64,000 nucleotides of DNA from Ghiorsea bivora (GTDB taxonomy: Bacteria > Pseudomonadota > Zetaproteobacteria > Mariprofundales > Mariprofundaceae). Numbering within the stretch: position 1 is the stretch's first letter; every line of letters starts with the position of its first letter. The DNA is taken from assembly GCF_000744415.1 (NCBI RefSeq), contig NZ_JQLW01000011.1, forward strand, positions 62,001 to 126,000. The letters run 5' to 3'. Positions 53,975 through 63,548 of this stretch are shown here, piece after piece. The notes beneath the pieces were generated by a model that was not told the origin of the DNA, searched no databases, and saw only the letters and a list, made by a program, of their open reading frames with translations. The position numbers were made by a program, and so were the translations under genes.

Positions 53975-55092
53975 GGCAACACCTTACTTAAAGCCGCTAA
54001 AAAAGCATCATTTTCTGCAGCTGTGCCTACTGAAACACGCAACACATCAGGCATACCATAGGGCGCTAACGGGCGTACAATCACACCTTCTTGTTCCAGT
54101 TTCTTAACCAAATTCAAGCTATCTTGGTGTTGAAACAATACAAAATTACCAAAACTTGGCGCAGCCAAACAATGTAAATCCGACAAGGCTAGCTCAAGCC
54201 TAACTCGCTCTGCTTTACATAAAGCAACCTTATCCATCACCCAATCATGTTCATCCAAAGCTGCCAATGCCGCAGCTTGCGCCATGCTATTTACATTAAA
54301 TGGCTCTCTAAATCTATTCACCACGGCCAACAAACCCTTATCCGCCACAGCATAACCCACTCTTAAACCGGCTAAACCATAAGCTTTAGAAAAAGTCCGA
54401 CTGACAACCAAACCTGCATAATCCAATGCGTGGATACTATCTTCAACCATGTCCTCTACATATTCAACATAAGCTTCATCTATGATCACTACAATATGTG
54501 ACGGCAACTTGTCTAAGAAAGACTGCAAGGCTTGTGTCGGCAGTAACGCACCTGTGGGGTTATTCGGATTGGCAATACATACAACCTTGGTATGCTCATT
54601 CACAGCATCAAACATAGCATCCAAATCATGCGTAAACCCATCACTCTCAGGTACCGCAACACCTTTTGCCCCTGCAGCAGTTGTCGCCAAGGCATAAACA
54701 ATAAAACCGCGTTGGCTATAAACAACCTCATCACCAGCACCTGCAAAGGTACGAATGATAAGTTCTAATGCTTCATTGCTTCCATTACCAAGCAGTAGTT
54801 GTTCTTGCTTAATATGGTGTTTTTCTGCTAAAGCTTGTTTCAGTTCAAAACAATCACCATCAGGATACCTATGCACTTCACGAGCTACTTGCTGGATAAC
54901 CTCTAAAGCTTTGGGTGGTGCACCATAAGGATTTTCATTGGATGCAAGTTTCACTGTGGATGTTATACGGCTTTCAACTTCTTGTTCACTTAAACCAAAC
55001 TCTCGCAACATCTGAGCAATCGGTTTCCCTGGTATATAAGGGTGCAAGCTTTCAGACTGTGCAACAGCCTGCTTCAACCAATCTATGCTCAT
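53971..55092 (-). CDS. hisC: HisC-family aminotransferase of the aromatic operon
   Basis: A 373-residue class I/II aminotransferase: IPGKPIAQMLREFGLSEQEV, KLASNENPYGAPPKAL, LLGNGSNEALELIIRTF, NPNNPTGALLP, VIIDEAYVEYV and the PLP lysine in VSRTFSKAYGLAGLRVGYA. In this operon position, between pheA and tyrA, the family usually works as an aromatic aminotransferase and also on histidinol phosphate. With another hisC at 21609, this copy probably serves phenylalanine and tyrosine. It lies immediately after pheA and overlaps tyrA. Confidence 0.92.
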   Translation of the reverse strand: MSIDWLKQAVAQSESLHPYIPGKPIAQMLREFGLSEQEVESRITSTVKLASNENPYGAPPKALEVIQQVAREVHRYPDGDCFELKQALAEKHHIKQEQLLLGNGSNEALELIIRTFAGAGDEVVYSQRGFIVYALATTAAGAKGVAVPESDGFTHDLDAMFDAVNEHTKVVCIANPNNPTGALLPTQALQSFLDKLPSHIVVIIDEAYVEYVEDMVEDSIHALDYAGLVVSRTFSKAYGLAGLRVGYAVADKGLLAVVNRFREPFNVNSMAQAAALAALDEHDWVMDKVALCKAERVRLELALSDLHCLAAPSFGNFVLFQHQDSLNLVKKLEQEGVIVRPLAPYGMPDVLRVSVGTAAENDAFLAALSKVLP

Positions 55093-56265
55093 TTAAAGCT
55101 TCCGAGAAACGGGGCAAGAACCAAGAACTTTCAACATGACACCGTCTTGTGCTTGAATTTCCTCTAATGCCTCTTCCACATTAGCATCATCCCTATGCCC
55201 CAACACATCAATAAAAAAGACATATTCCCAAGCTTTTTTCCGCGACGGGCGAGATTCTATGCGTGTTAAACCAATATTACGGCTAGCAAAAGACTGAATC
55301 AATTTGTGCAATGCACCAGGTTCATCCTTGGTTGAAATAACCAATGCCGTTTTATCTTCACCTGATGGCGGGGAATCATGCTGACCTATGACAAAAAAGC
55401 GGGTCACATTATCGTGATGATCTTCAATATTCTTTTGCAATAATGGTAACTCAGTATAATCAACAATGGAGTATGGACCAATCGCCGCTGCATGTTTCCA
55501 ATCTAAACCCGAATCGCCACCTTTGCGGGCATCCTCAATCATTTTCGCTGCATGCACTGTTGATGAAGACTCCATCAGCGTAGCCTGCGGTAAATGCTCT
55601 TGTAACCAATCATGACACTGTGCCAAAGGTTGCGGGTGTGAAATCACCAACTTAATATCTTCTAATTTTCCAGCATGACTGAACAAATGATGGTGAATCG
55701 ACAACTGCACTTCTGCACAAATATAAATATCACGGTCAAAGTCAGCAAATAAATCAAGCGTATGCGTCACAGCACCTGCAAATGCATTTTCCACTGGCAC
55801 AAGCCCGTAGGTCGCTCTACCCGATTCGACTGCATCAAACACCAAGGCTAGGTTTGCACATGCCATATAGTTTACCGATGAACCAAATTGACGGGTAGCT
55901 GCAGTGTGCGTGAATGTGCCTTCAGGCCCCAAGTAAGCAATGGTCATAGGGTGTTCTAAAGCAAGACAAGCACCAATGATTTCACGAAAAATACCATGGA
56001 TAGCTTCATCGGGAATACGCGTACTATGATTGTTTACTGCATCCACCCCATTCTTATTTAAAAGGCGGCGGATAATAGATGCTTCCCGACTAGGCACATA
56101 AAATGGTGTGTTGGCAGGTTGATTTTTCTTATGCTCACCAACTTCTGAAGCTAACGCTGCCCGCTCATAAATAAGCGCCAATACCTTATCATCAACAGTA
56201 TCAATAGCTTGCCGCAGTTCATCTAAAGTCTTGTTTGGTTTACCTGAATCAGAAGTAGAAGTCAT
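55093..56265 (-). CDS. pheA: Bifunctional chorismate mutase / prephenate dehydratase
   Basis: PheA makes phenylpyruvate from chorismate. The 390-residue protein has an AroQ chorismate mutase domain (LDELRQAIDTVDDKVLALIYERAALASEVGEHK by position, residues about 13-45), the dehydratase domain (IAYLGPEGTFTHTAA, TTR-like DNVTRFFVIG), and a C-terminal ACT domain with the Phe-binding ESRPSRKKAWEYVFF. So feedback inhibition by phenylalanine is likely. First gene of the twelve-gene minus-strand operon; no trp-style leader peptide was recognised upstream. Confidence 0.96.
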   Translation of the reverse strand: MTSTSDSGKPNKTLDELRQAIDTVDDKVLALIYERAALASEVGEHKKNQPANTPFYVPSREASIIRRLLNKNGVDAVNNHSTRIPDEAIHGIFREIIGACLALEHPMTIAYLGPEGTFTHTAATRQFGSSVNYMACANLALVFDAVESGRATYGLVPVENAFAGAVTHTLDLFADFDRDIYICAEVQLSIHHHLFSHAGKLEDIKLVISHPQPLAQCHDWLQEHLPQATLMESSSTVHAAKMIEDARKGGDSGLDWKHAAAIGPYSIVDYTELPLLQKNIEDHHDNVTRFFVIGQHDSPPSGEDKTALVISTKDEPGALHKLIQSFASRNIGLTRIESRPSRKKAWEYVFFIDVLGHRDDANVEEALEEIQAQDGVMLKVLGSCPVSRKL

Positions 56266-56329
56266 GAGCGAAGCATAAAGAGACTGCTCAAGATAGAAAG
56301 CCTGAATTTAATTTCATAACATATACCAC

Positions 56330-56361
56330 AAAAAAGACTGCAAGTGTTTCCACTTACAGCC
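56330..56361 (-). terminator. Terminator after typA
   Basis: An 11-bp stem with two G-U wobbles (GGCTGTAAGTG with CACTTGCAGTC on the minus strand), a GAAA tetraloop and a six-T run. A textbook rho-independent terminator separating typA from pheA. Confidence 0.93.
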
Positions 56362-56388
56362 TTTAAACATATTACTTAAACAAACAGT

Positions 56389-58206
56389 TTAAGACTTTTT
56401 AGAACCTGCGCGTTTACGCTCATTTTCGTTCAAAATACGTTTACGCAAACGAATGTTTGTTGGTGTAATTTCCACCAATTCATCATCTGCAATAAATTCA
56501 ATGGCGCGCTCAAGCGACAAATTCAACGGCGGAACCAAATCAACTTTTTCATCTGTACCCGATGCCCTAACGTTAGTTAGTTTTTTCTCACGGCTTGCAT
56601 TTACAACCAAGTCAGAGTCACGGCTATGAATACCAATAATCATACCTTCATAAATCTTCACGCCAGCACCCAAGAACAATTTACCACGTTCCTGAATTTT
56701 CCAAAGACCAAAAGATACTGTTTCACCTGTACCATTGGCAATCAATACACCATTTTTACGACCAGGAAGCGCACCCACAAAGTCACCATAGGAGTGGAAT
56801 ACGTGGTTCATAGTACCTGTACCACGTGTATCGGTTAAGAACTCAGAAGTATAACCAATCAAACCACGTGTTGGGCACATAAACTCAATACGTGTCATGC
56901 CATCATCAGCAGTTTCCATACTGGTCATTTCTGCGCCACGTTGACCCATTTTCTCAATCACAGTACCTTGATACTCTTGCTCAACATCAATAGTTACATG
57001 TTCATATGGCTCTTGTTTTACACCATTTTCTTCACGCACAATCACGGTTGGGCGAGATACTGCCATCTCAAAACCTTCGCGACGCATGTTTTCTAACAAA
57101 ATACCAATATGCAGCTCGCCACGGCCAGAAATCTTATAAATATCAGCCGAATCGGTTTCTTCAACACGCATCGCCACATTGGTACGAATCTCTTTGTACA
57201 AACGGTCACGAATTTGGCGTGTGGTAATAAACTTACCTTCTTGACCAGCAAGTGGGGATTTATTCACATGCAATTCCATGCTCAATGTTGGTGCATCCAC
57301 TGTCATCACTGGCAATGCTTTAGGGTTATCTTTATCGGTAATGGTTTCACCGATATTGATATGCTCAATACCTGCAACGGCAACCAAGTCACCTGCTAAA
57401 GCTTCTTGGACTTCAACACGCTCTAAACCTTTAAAACCAAGCAACTTGGTCACTTTAAAGTTGGATTGTGTACCATCAGCATGAACCACACCCACTTGTT
57501 GCCCTGATTTAATCGTACCATTGGCAATACGACCCACCACAATACGTCCGATATATTCATCCCAATCCAAAGTGGTCGCTAACATTTGTAATGTTGCTGC
57601 TGGGTCACCTTTGGGTGGTTCAACGTGTTCCATGATGGTTTCAAACAAACATGTCATATTATCTGATTCTTCTGTATGATCCATCATAGCATAACCATTC
57701 TTTGCTGATGCAAACACTACAGGAAACTCTAATTGCTCATCACTTGCACCCAAAGCTGCAAACAAATCAAATGTTTTATCCACAACCGCATCAGGATCTG
57801 CACCATCACGGTCAATTTTATTTACAACAACAATTGGTTTCAAACCAAGTGCCAAAGCTTTACCAGTTACGAAACGTGTTTGTGGCATTGGGCCTTCAGC
57901 CGCATCTACCAATAAAACAACACCGTCTACCATGTTTAATACACGCTCTACTTCACCACCAAAGTCAGCATGGCCTGGAGTGTCTACGATATTAATATGC
58001 GTACCGTTGTATGTAATCGCTGTGTTTTTCGCAAGAATCGTAATGCCACGTTCTTTCTCAATATCATTAGAATCCATCACACAAGTTTCCAAATCTTCAC
58101 GCATATCATCCAGCGTGCCTGATTGCTTCAAAAGCTCATCAACCAATGTTGTTTTGCCATGGTCAACGTGAGCGATGATGGCGATATTTCTTAAATTACG
58201 GGACAT
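56389..58206 (-). CDS. typA: Ribosome-associated GTPase TypA/BipA
   Basis: TypA is an EF-G-like GTPase that helps 50S assembly at low temperature and stress. The 605-residue protein shows G1 AHVDHGKT, G2 ERGITI, G3 DTPGHADFGGE and G4 VVNKIDR, then EF-G-like domains and the BipA C-terminal domain (GGKAFLGA-like RGKLFLGAGVKIYEGM and NLSLERAIEFIADDELVEITP). Single gene with its own terminator; its promoter should lie within 58207-58473, where I see no gene. Confidence 0.97.
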   Translation of the reverse strand: MSRNLRNIAIIAHVDHGKTTLVDELLKQSGTLDDMREDLETCVMDSNDIEKERGITILAKNTAITYNGTHINIVDTPGHADFGGEVERVLNMVDGVVLLVDAAEGPMPQTRFVTGKALALGLKPIVVVNKIDRDGADPDAVVDKTFDLFAALGASDEQLEFPVVFASAKNGYAMMDHTEESDNMTCLFETIMEHVEPPKGDPAATLQMLATTLDWDEYIGRIVVGRIANGTIKSGQQVGVVHADGTQSNFKVTKLLGFKGLERVEVQEALAGDLVAVAGIEHINIGETITDKDNPKALPVMTVDAPTLSMELHVNKSPLAGQEGKFITTRQIRDRLYKEIRTNVAMRVEETDSADIYKISGRGELHIGILLENMRREGFEMAVSRPTVIVREENGVKQEPYEHVTIDVEQEYQGTVIEKMGQRGAEMTSMETADDGMTRIEFMCPTRGLIGYTSEFLTDTRGTGTMNHVFHSYGDFVGALPGRKNGVLIANGTGETVSFGLWKIQERGKLFLGAGVKIYEGMIIGIHSRDSDLVVNASREKKLTNVRASGTDEKVDLVPPLNLSLERAIEFIADDELVEITPTNIRLRKRILNENERKRAGSKKS

Positions 58207-58473
58207 AGTCTTAACCTCAAATCTCTTTCAAAAACCTTCGCAGCTTGCTGCAAAAGGCGGCGCATAGTAACAGGAAGTGAGACAATAGAAAGGAAAGCTA
58301 TTTTTCTGTCAGCCTAAAGTAAAAACTTACGCTTTTAGCAAAATAAAAATTTGCTATTCATGCTTCAGTGAGAACGTTTTGTATGACAGCGGAGATATTA
58401 ACAATGAGTATCAAAAAACAAGAATAATTGTGTATTCTTATGAAAAAGCCCACCCACTCCTGTAAAATACCCA

Positions 58474-58690
58474 TCAAATATGATTCAAAAAATCCACTAA
58501 ATATTTTTTCCTTAAATAATTTAAGCAATCCAACTGGCGCAAAACCTCATAAACCACAATTGAACAAGCATTGGATAAATTTAATGAACGCACAAAAACA
58601 ATCATATTCACATTCCATAGCATAAAAGTTTTGTTTTTTCATTACGAACAAAACGGCAACCCAGTTGTACCAGCAAAAATCACCTTATAT
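58474..58690 (-). pseudogene. Decayed TrmL-like rRNA/tRNA methyltransferase remnant
   Basis: The minus strand codes for VRSLNLSNACSIVVYEVLRQLDC ahead of a TGA at 58474-58476, which matches the C-terminal knot of TrmL-family SPOUT methyltransferases (compare [20 protein letters not shown] in the intact trmL nearby). Upstream, in another frame at about 58655-58683, VIFAGTTGLP resembles the FG-E-T-GLP motif that precedes it in the family. Stops and a frameshift lie between, and nothing further upstream is recognisable. It is on the strand opposite the intact trmL at 58796. The stretch 58207-58473 beyond it shows no gene. Confidence 0.65.
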
Positions 58691-58734
58691 TATTTCTTAA
58701 ACGGTAAGAAGGCATCACAGTAAAACAATTTAAA

Positions 58735-58762
58735 TTGTAGCAAGTCATCCCTTCTGTATAAT
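58735..58762 (+). promoter_or_regulatory. Possible promoter for trmL
   Basis: TTGTAG at 58735-58740 and a perfect TATAAT at 58757-58762 with 16-base spacing, 34 bases before the trmL start codon. A ribosome site (AAGAGGA) follows. Confidence 0.5.
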
Positions 58763-58795
58763 AAGGCTGGACTATTAATTAAGAAGAGGATTTAT

Positions 58796-59260
58796 ATGCC
58801 TAGTATTGCACTATATGAACCAAAAATGCCTGCCAATACAGGCAACATTATCAGGTTAGCTGCAAACTGTGGTTTCAACTTACATTTAATTGAACCTCTA
58901 GGATTCAACTTTGAAGACAAGCAGCTTCGACGTGCAGGTTTAGACTACCATGATTTAGCTAATGTGAAAATTCATTCAAATTTCTCTGCGTTCTTAAACA
59001 CCGTAAAAGGGAATAGAATATTGGCGCTAACTACTAAAGGAAATTCATTCTACCACGAGTTAAAGTACCATAAAGATGACATCCTGCTGTTTGGAAGTGA
59101 AACATCAGGCTTACCCGCTCAAATATTAGACAGCTTACCTGAAAGTTTAAAGCTTAGGCTTCCAATGCAACCAGACTCTAGAAGCTTAAACTTATCAAAC
59201 ACAGTAGCCGTAGTCTGTTACGAATCTTGGAAACAACTTAGCTTTCAGGGTGGTGCATAA
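58796..59260 (+). CDS. trmL: tRNA (cytidine(34)-2'-O)-methyltransferase
   Basis: TrmL methylates the wobble ribose of tRNA-Leu. The 154-residue SPOUT protein has [51 protein letters not shown] and [20 protein letters not shown], i.e. all SAM-knot motifs. It lies head to head with a decayed relative on the other strand; it may have replaced that gene. Length and motifs are fully normal. Confidence 0.95.
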   Translation: MPSIALYEPKMPANTGNIIRLAANCGFNLHLIEPLGFNFEDKQLRRAGLDYHDLANVKIHSNFSAFLNTVKGNRILALTTKGNSFYHELKYHKDDILLFGSETSGLPAQILDSLPESLKLRLPMQPDSRSLNLSNTVAVVCYESWKQLSFQGGA

Positions 59261-59448
59261 TGTTAAGGGAAAACAACTAACCATTGCTCGATTTGTTTTA
59301 ACGTTAACAGAATAATGTGGGCTCCCTAGACTTGGACTAGCCTTCTTAAAATATCCATTCAAACCTTCTACCCTTATTTTCAGCCCCTAGCCATTCCATT
59401 GAAGCTTGGTTAGCTTCCACCTCATCTTCTTAAAGGGGAACTTTATCC

Positions 59449-60918
59449 ATGATTTCAATTCAAGTATCACTACGTCCACAGAGCCCAGTTGCTGTACACC
59501 CATTACTGCCTGAGCAGAAACTTACTACCTCAGCTCAAGCTATAACTACCGAGCAGGTTATAGCCAACTTCTTGGCTTCAAATGAGCACCAAGGAAAGTT
59601 TGGTTCAATTCGTAGTATTTATATGAATGATGGTACTCGTGTGGCTTTTGTTGGCACAGGCAACATTGACAAACTAAACTTACAAAAGCTTCGTTCTTTA
59701 GCATCAAAAACCGCACAAAAACTAAATAAAAACAACATTGAGACTGCTGATGTATACCTCACAGAGCTTGAGGTGGCTGGTGTTAACCTTGCCGATAAAG
59801 TACAAGCCATTGCAGAAGGTATCTGGCTGGGTTTATACACATTTGATAACTATCAAACCAAAGAAAAAGATAAACAAACAAAACTTTCATCCATCAACAT
59901 CGTAATTCATGGTGATGAGAGTAAAGCAAAACAAGCACTTGCGGCGGCTAAAGCCATTGCTGCAGGCACTATCTTTGCTCGTAATTTAGGCAACCACCCA
60001 GGCAATGTGTGTACCCCAGAATATTTAGGTGAACAAGCTTCTTCACTAGCCCACCCTAAACTTAAAACCACTGTTATGGACAAAGCTGCCATTGAGAAAG
60101 CGGGTTTCACTGCCCTACTTGCAGTCAACCAAGGTTCAAACAAAGAACCTAGGTTTATTATCATGGAATATCGTGGCGCAGATAATGATGATGCACCTAT
60201 TGCCTTGGTCGGCAAGGGGCTAACCTTTGATGCGGGAGGTATTTCGATTAAACCAGCTAGTCAAATGGATGAAATGAAATTTGATATGTGTGGCTCAGCT
60301 GCTGTGCTTGGTATTTTTAAAGCCGTCATTGAAATGAACTTACCTATTAACTTGCTTGGTGTGATTCCATCCACAGAAAACCTACTTGGTGGCGCTGCTT
60401 ATAAACCTGGAGATATTATTACCACCTACAAAGGTTTGACCATTGAAATCCTCAATACTGATGCTGAAGGCCGTGTTATCCTATCTGATGCATTGGCTTA
60501 TGCCGCAGAGCAAAAACCTGCGGAAATCATAGACTTTGCCACACTGACAGGTGCATGCGTGGTTGCATTAGGTGGACAGGCCACAGGTTTGATGGGCACA
60601 TCCGATGCCATTAAACAAAGTCTGATTACATCAGGACAGAAAACCCATGATAGAGTATGGGAAATGCCTATGTTTGAAGAATACCAAGAACAAATTGATT
60701 CTAAAATTGCTGACATTAAAAATACTGGTGGGCGTGAAGCAGGCACGATTACAGCCGCATGTTTCTTATCGCGTTTTGTTGATGATATCCCTTGGGCTCA
60801 CTTGGACATCGCAGGCACAGCTTGGAACATGAAGGGAACTGACATTTCACCTGTTGGAGGTGCAACAGGTGCCGGTGTACGCCTGATTGTTGATTACTTA
60901 CAGCAAAAGGTGCAATAA
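59449..60918 (+). CDS. pepA: Leucyl aminopeptidase (PepA-like)
   Basis: A 489-residue M17 metallopeptidase that releases N-terminal residues in the cytoplasm. The N-terminal macro-like domain covers about residues 1-170. The metal and catalytic residues lie in VGKGLTFDAGGISIKPAS, DMCGSAAVLG, and NTDAEGRVILSDAL. E. coli PepA also binds DNA in Xer recombination; whether this one does is not visible. Good ribosome site (AAAGGGGAA) before the ATG. 59261-59448 is non-coding with a short TGTTAA/TTAACA palindrome. Confidence 0.95.
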   Translation: MISIQVSLRPQSPVAVHPLLPEQKLTTSAQAITTEQVIANFLASNEHQGKFGSIRSIYMNDGTRVAFVGTGNIDKLNLQKLRSLASKTAQKLNKNNIETADVYLTELEVAGVNLADKVQAIAEGIWLGLYTFDNYQTKEKDKQTKLSSINIVIHGDESKAKQALAAAKAIAAGTIFARNLGNHPGNVCTPEYLGEQASSLAHPKLKTTVMDKAAIEKAGFTALLAVNQGSNKEPRFIIMEYRGADNDDAPIALVGKGLTFDAGGISIKPASQMDEMKFDMCGSAAVLGIFKAVIEMNLPINLLGVIPSTENLLGGAAYKPGDIITTYKGLTIEILNTDAEGRVILSDALAYAAEQKPAEIIDFATLTGACVVALGGQATGLMGTSDAIKQSLITSGQKTHDRVWEMPMFEEYQEQIDSKIADIKNTGGREAGTITAACFLSRFVDDIPWAHLDIAGTAWNMKGTDISPVGGATGAGVRLIVDYLQQKVQ

Positions 60919-60931
60919 ATCCATAATATGA

Positions 60932-60966
60932 ATTACCAAGGGGCTAATAATCAGCTCCTTGGTAAT
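60932..60966 (+). terminator. Hairpin after pepA
   Basis: ATTACCAAGG at 60932-60941 pairs perfectly with CCTTGGTAAT at 60957-60966, extended inward by GGCT/AGCT. It is followed by TATTATAAAG, only a weak U-tract, so termination may be partial. Confidence 0.6.
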
Positions 60967-61055
60967 TATTATAAAGTACTTTGCAGGTTAGCAACTGCAT
61001 CATTGAACGCTTAAACCACCTTGTTTAACGAATGCTTTAATGCAACACTTCTGGC

Positions 61056-61664
61056 ATGTCTTGGTTAAAATATTCCCTACTATTGTTACTGCTCGTGGGC
61101 AGCATTGGCTGCGCAAAAAAGCCACCTTCTAACCTTGATAATAGCTGCTCTATTTTTAAAGAAAAAAGCAGCTGGTATGATGATGCTAACGACTCGTTCA
61201 AAAAGTGGGGCGTTCCTATTCATGTGCAACTTGCCATTATCCACCAAGAGTCACGCTTTCGCGCCCAAGCCAAATCACCCAAAGATTATTTATTGTGGTT
61301 TATCCCTTGGGGGCGCAAGTCTTCGGCTTATGGTTATGCCCAAGTCAAGGATGCAACTTGGGATTGGTACAAAGAAAAAACTGGCAACTGGCACGCCAGC
61401 CGTGATGATTTTGCAGATGTGACCGACTTTATCGGTTGGTATGGCAACTACACATATAAAACATTGGGTGTTTCCAAATGGGATGCTTACAAACAGTACC
61501 TTGCTTACCATGAGGGTCATGGTGGTTTTAAACGCAAAACCTATTTAAAAAAACCTTGGCTTATCAAAGTCGCCCGCAAAGTAAAAAAGCGAGCAAGTAT
61601 GTATCATAGTCAACTACAACGCTGTAAAGACCAACTGGGTAGCAGTTCATTTTGGCCGTTTTAA
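61056..61664 (+). CDS. Lytic transglycosylase-like lipoprotein
   Basis: A 202-residue lipoprotein with the signal and lipobox LLLVGSIGCAKK. The core IHVQLAIIHQESRFRAQAKSP carries the glutamate of an SLT-type transglycosylase (HQESRF), followed by SAYGYAQVKDATWDWY, which matches the GxxQ segment, and a Lys/Arg-rich end. It probably cuts or binds peptidoglycan at the envelope. Its last 18 bases overlap the 3' end of aat on the other strand. Confidence 0.85.
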   Translation: MSWLKYSLLLLLLVGSIGCAKKPPSNLDNSCSIFKEKSSWYDDANDSFKKWGVPIHVQLAIIHQESRFRAQAKSPKDYLLWFIPWGRKSSAYGYAQVKDATWDWYKEKTGNWHASRDDFADVTDFIGWYGNYTYKTLGVSKWDAYKQYLAYHEGHGGFKRKTYLKKPWLIKVARKVKKRASMYHSQLQRCKDQLGSSSFWPF

Positions 61665-62294
61665 TAAGTCTAAAAACATATCTCTAGGTATATCTTCTGC
61701 ACCCAAGCTATGCAGGTGTGGTGTTGGCATTTGACAATCAATCATCTGCACCCCCTCTTCTTTTGCCCATTCACACAGATAAAACATCGCCATTTTTGAA
61801 CCATCACGTTGTTTACTAAACATAGATTCAGCAAAAAACACATGCTTCAACCGCACGCCATAAAGCCCACCAATCAACTCACCTTCATCATACACTTCAA
61901 ATGAATGCGCATAACCCAACACATAAAGCCGCGAATATGCCTCCATCATTTCGGGTAAAATCCAAGTGCCACCTAGGGTTCCATCTTTTTCCCTGCGCGG
62001 GGCAGCACAAGCTTGAATCACTGCCTCAAAATCCTTGTCCACATAGGCATGGTAACGTGTTTGTTTCAACCTACGGCGCAAACGCCTTGAACAATGAAAA
62101 TGCGCTGGGTTCAATACTGTTCGTGGATTAGGCGACCACCATAGAATTGGTTCACCTGCTGCATACCAAGGGAAAATACCCATACTGTATGCTTCCAATA
62201 AAGTCTCAGGATACAAATCCCCGCCTGCAGCCAACAGCCCTTCTTCATTGGCTTGGCTAGGGTGTGGAAAACGTGTACGCTCTGCTTGATTCAT
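61647..62294 (-). CDS. aat: Leucyl/phenylalanyl-tRNA-protein transferase
   Basis: Aat adds Leu or Phe to proteins with N-terminal Arg or Lys, marking them for ClpAP. The 215-residue protein has FPHPSQANEEGLLAAGGDL, YSMGIFPWYAAGEPILWWSPNPR, HSFEVYDEGELIGGLYG and the GNAT-like core. Normal length. It converges on the lipoprotein gene with an 18-base overlap of coding ends. Confidence 0.96.
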   Translation of the reverse strand: MNQAERTRFPHPSQANEEGLLAAGGDLYPETLLEAYSMGIFPWYAAGEPILWWSPNPRTVLNPAHFHCSRRLRRRLKQTRYHAYVDKDFEAVIQACAAPRREKDGTLGGTWILPEMMEAYSRLYVLGYAHSFEVYDEGELIGGLYGVRLKHVFFAESMFSKQRDGSKMAMFYLCEWAKEEGVQMIDCQMPTPHLHSLGAEDIPRDMFLDLLKRPK

Positions 62295-62422
62295 ACGCCA
62301 AGCATAGGTAAATATTTGACATGCTTCATCTGTTTTTCAGTATCACCCCTAGGCAAGGACAAAAGCAACCGCTGTAAGCAACAAATAAACACGAGCAACT
62401 AAAGCAAATATGGAGAGCTAAT

Positions 62423-63547
62423 TTGAACATTGATGTTTGCGTGCCAAGAGACCGAAAACTTGAAGCTACACCTTCCATCCAAGAACTTTACGAACAACCA
62501 GAATCTGAAGTTGTTTCTCGTATTCATACGTTAAAACAACAGCTTGGTGACCAGCTTCTCATCTTAGGACACCATTACCAACGCGAAGAAGTGATTGCCT
62601 TTGCCGATATTACGGGTGACTCTCTTAAACTTGCGCAAGAGGCTGCAAAAACCCAAGCGCCTTACATTATCTTTTGCGGCGTTCACTTTATGGCTGAAAT
62701 GGCAGACGTACTCACCGATGAGCACCAAACTGTCATTTTACCTGACCCTGCAGCAGGCTGTTCTATGGCAGATATGGCCAATGATGAACAAGTACAACGA
62801 TGCTGGAATGAACTTTCACAAGTCATCACCCCTGATGATTGCGTCACCCCTATGACTTATATTAACTCTACGGCTGCACTCAAAGCATTTTGTGGTGAAC
62901 ATGAAGGCATTGTTTGCACCTCGGGCAATGCCAAACGTGTGATGCAATGGGCATGGAACAAACGCGAAAAGATTTTATTTTTTCCCGACCAACATTTGGG
63001 TGAAAACACAGCCTTAACCATGGGCATCGCCGATGAAGACATGATTATTTGGGATCCCTTCAAACCTATGGGTGGTAATAGCGAAGAAGATATCAAACGT
63101 GCCAAACTCATCCTTTGGAAAGGTTTTTGCTCTGTACACCAACTCTTTAAAGCAGAACACGCAGACACCATGCGTAGCAACCACCCTGATATTCAAATCT
63201 TGGCGCACCCAGAATGTTCACGTGAAGTCTGTGAAACAGCAGACTTTGTTGGCTCAACAGAAGTCATCATCCAACATGTGAGCAATGCACCTGCAGGTAG
63301 CAAGTTTGCCATTGCCACAGAGCTCAATCTGGTTAACCGCTTGCGTATCAACCACCCTGACAAACCCATTTGGTTTTTATCACCAACTGTAAGCATGTGC
63401 TCTACCATGTTTCGCACCGACCCCCAGCATTTATGTTATGCTATGCAAGCCATTGTGAATGGTGAGGGTTATCATCAAATCAAAGTAGATCATGCAGACA
63501 GAAGCAATGCCTTAAAAGCCTTACAAACCATGCTAGACTTAGGCTAA
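62423..63547 (+). CDS. nadA: Quinolinate synthase A
   Basis: NadA condenses iminoaspartate with dihydroxyacetone phosphate in NAD synthesis, using a [4Fe-4S] cluster. The 374-residue protein has LGHHYQREEVIAFADITGDSL, IIFCGVHFMAEMADVL with the first ligand cysteine, ADPAAGCSMADM, and IQILAHPECSREVCETAD and SPTVSMCSTMF near the end. The start is TTG at 62423, placed after the ribosome site TGGAGAGC; no ATG is in a reasonable position. nadB and nadC are not adjacent. Confidence 0.95.
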   Translation: MNIDVCVPRDRKLEATPSIQELYEQPESEVVSRIHTLKQQLGDQLLILGHHYQREEVIAFADITGDSLKLAQEAAKTQAPYIIFCGVHFMAEMADVLTDEHQTVILPDPAAGCSMADMANDEQVQRCWNELSQVITPDDCVTPMTYINSTAALKAFCGEHEGIVCTSGNAKRVMQWAWNKREKILFFPDQHLGENTALTMGIADEDMIIWDPFKPMGGNSEEDIKRAKLILWKGFCSVHQLFKAEHADTMRSNHPDIQILAHPECSREVCETADFVGSTEVIIQHVSNAPAGSKFAIATELNLVNRLRINHPDKPIWFLSPTVSMCSTMFRTDPQHLCYAMQAIVNGEGYHQIKVDHADRSNALKALQTMLDLG

Positions 63548-63548
63548 T

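Noticed and set aside
58428-58625. 65-codon plus-strand frame upstream of trmL
   Set aside because: No ribosome site and a low-complexity sequence. The conserved signal here is on the minus strand (the TrmL remnant).
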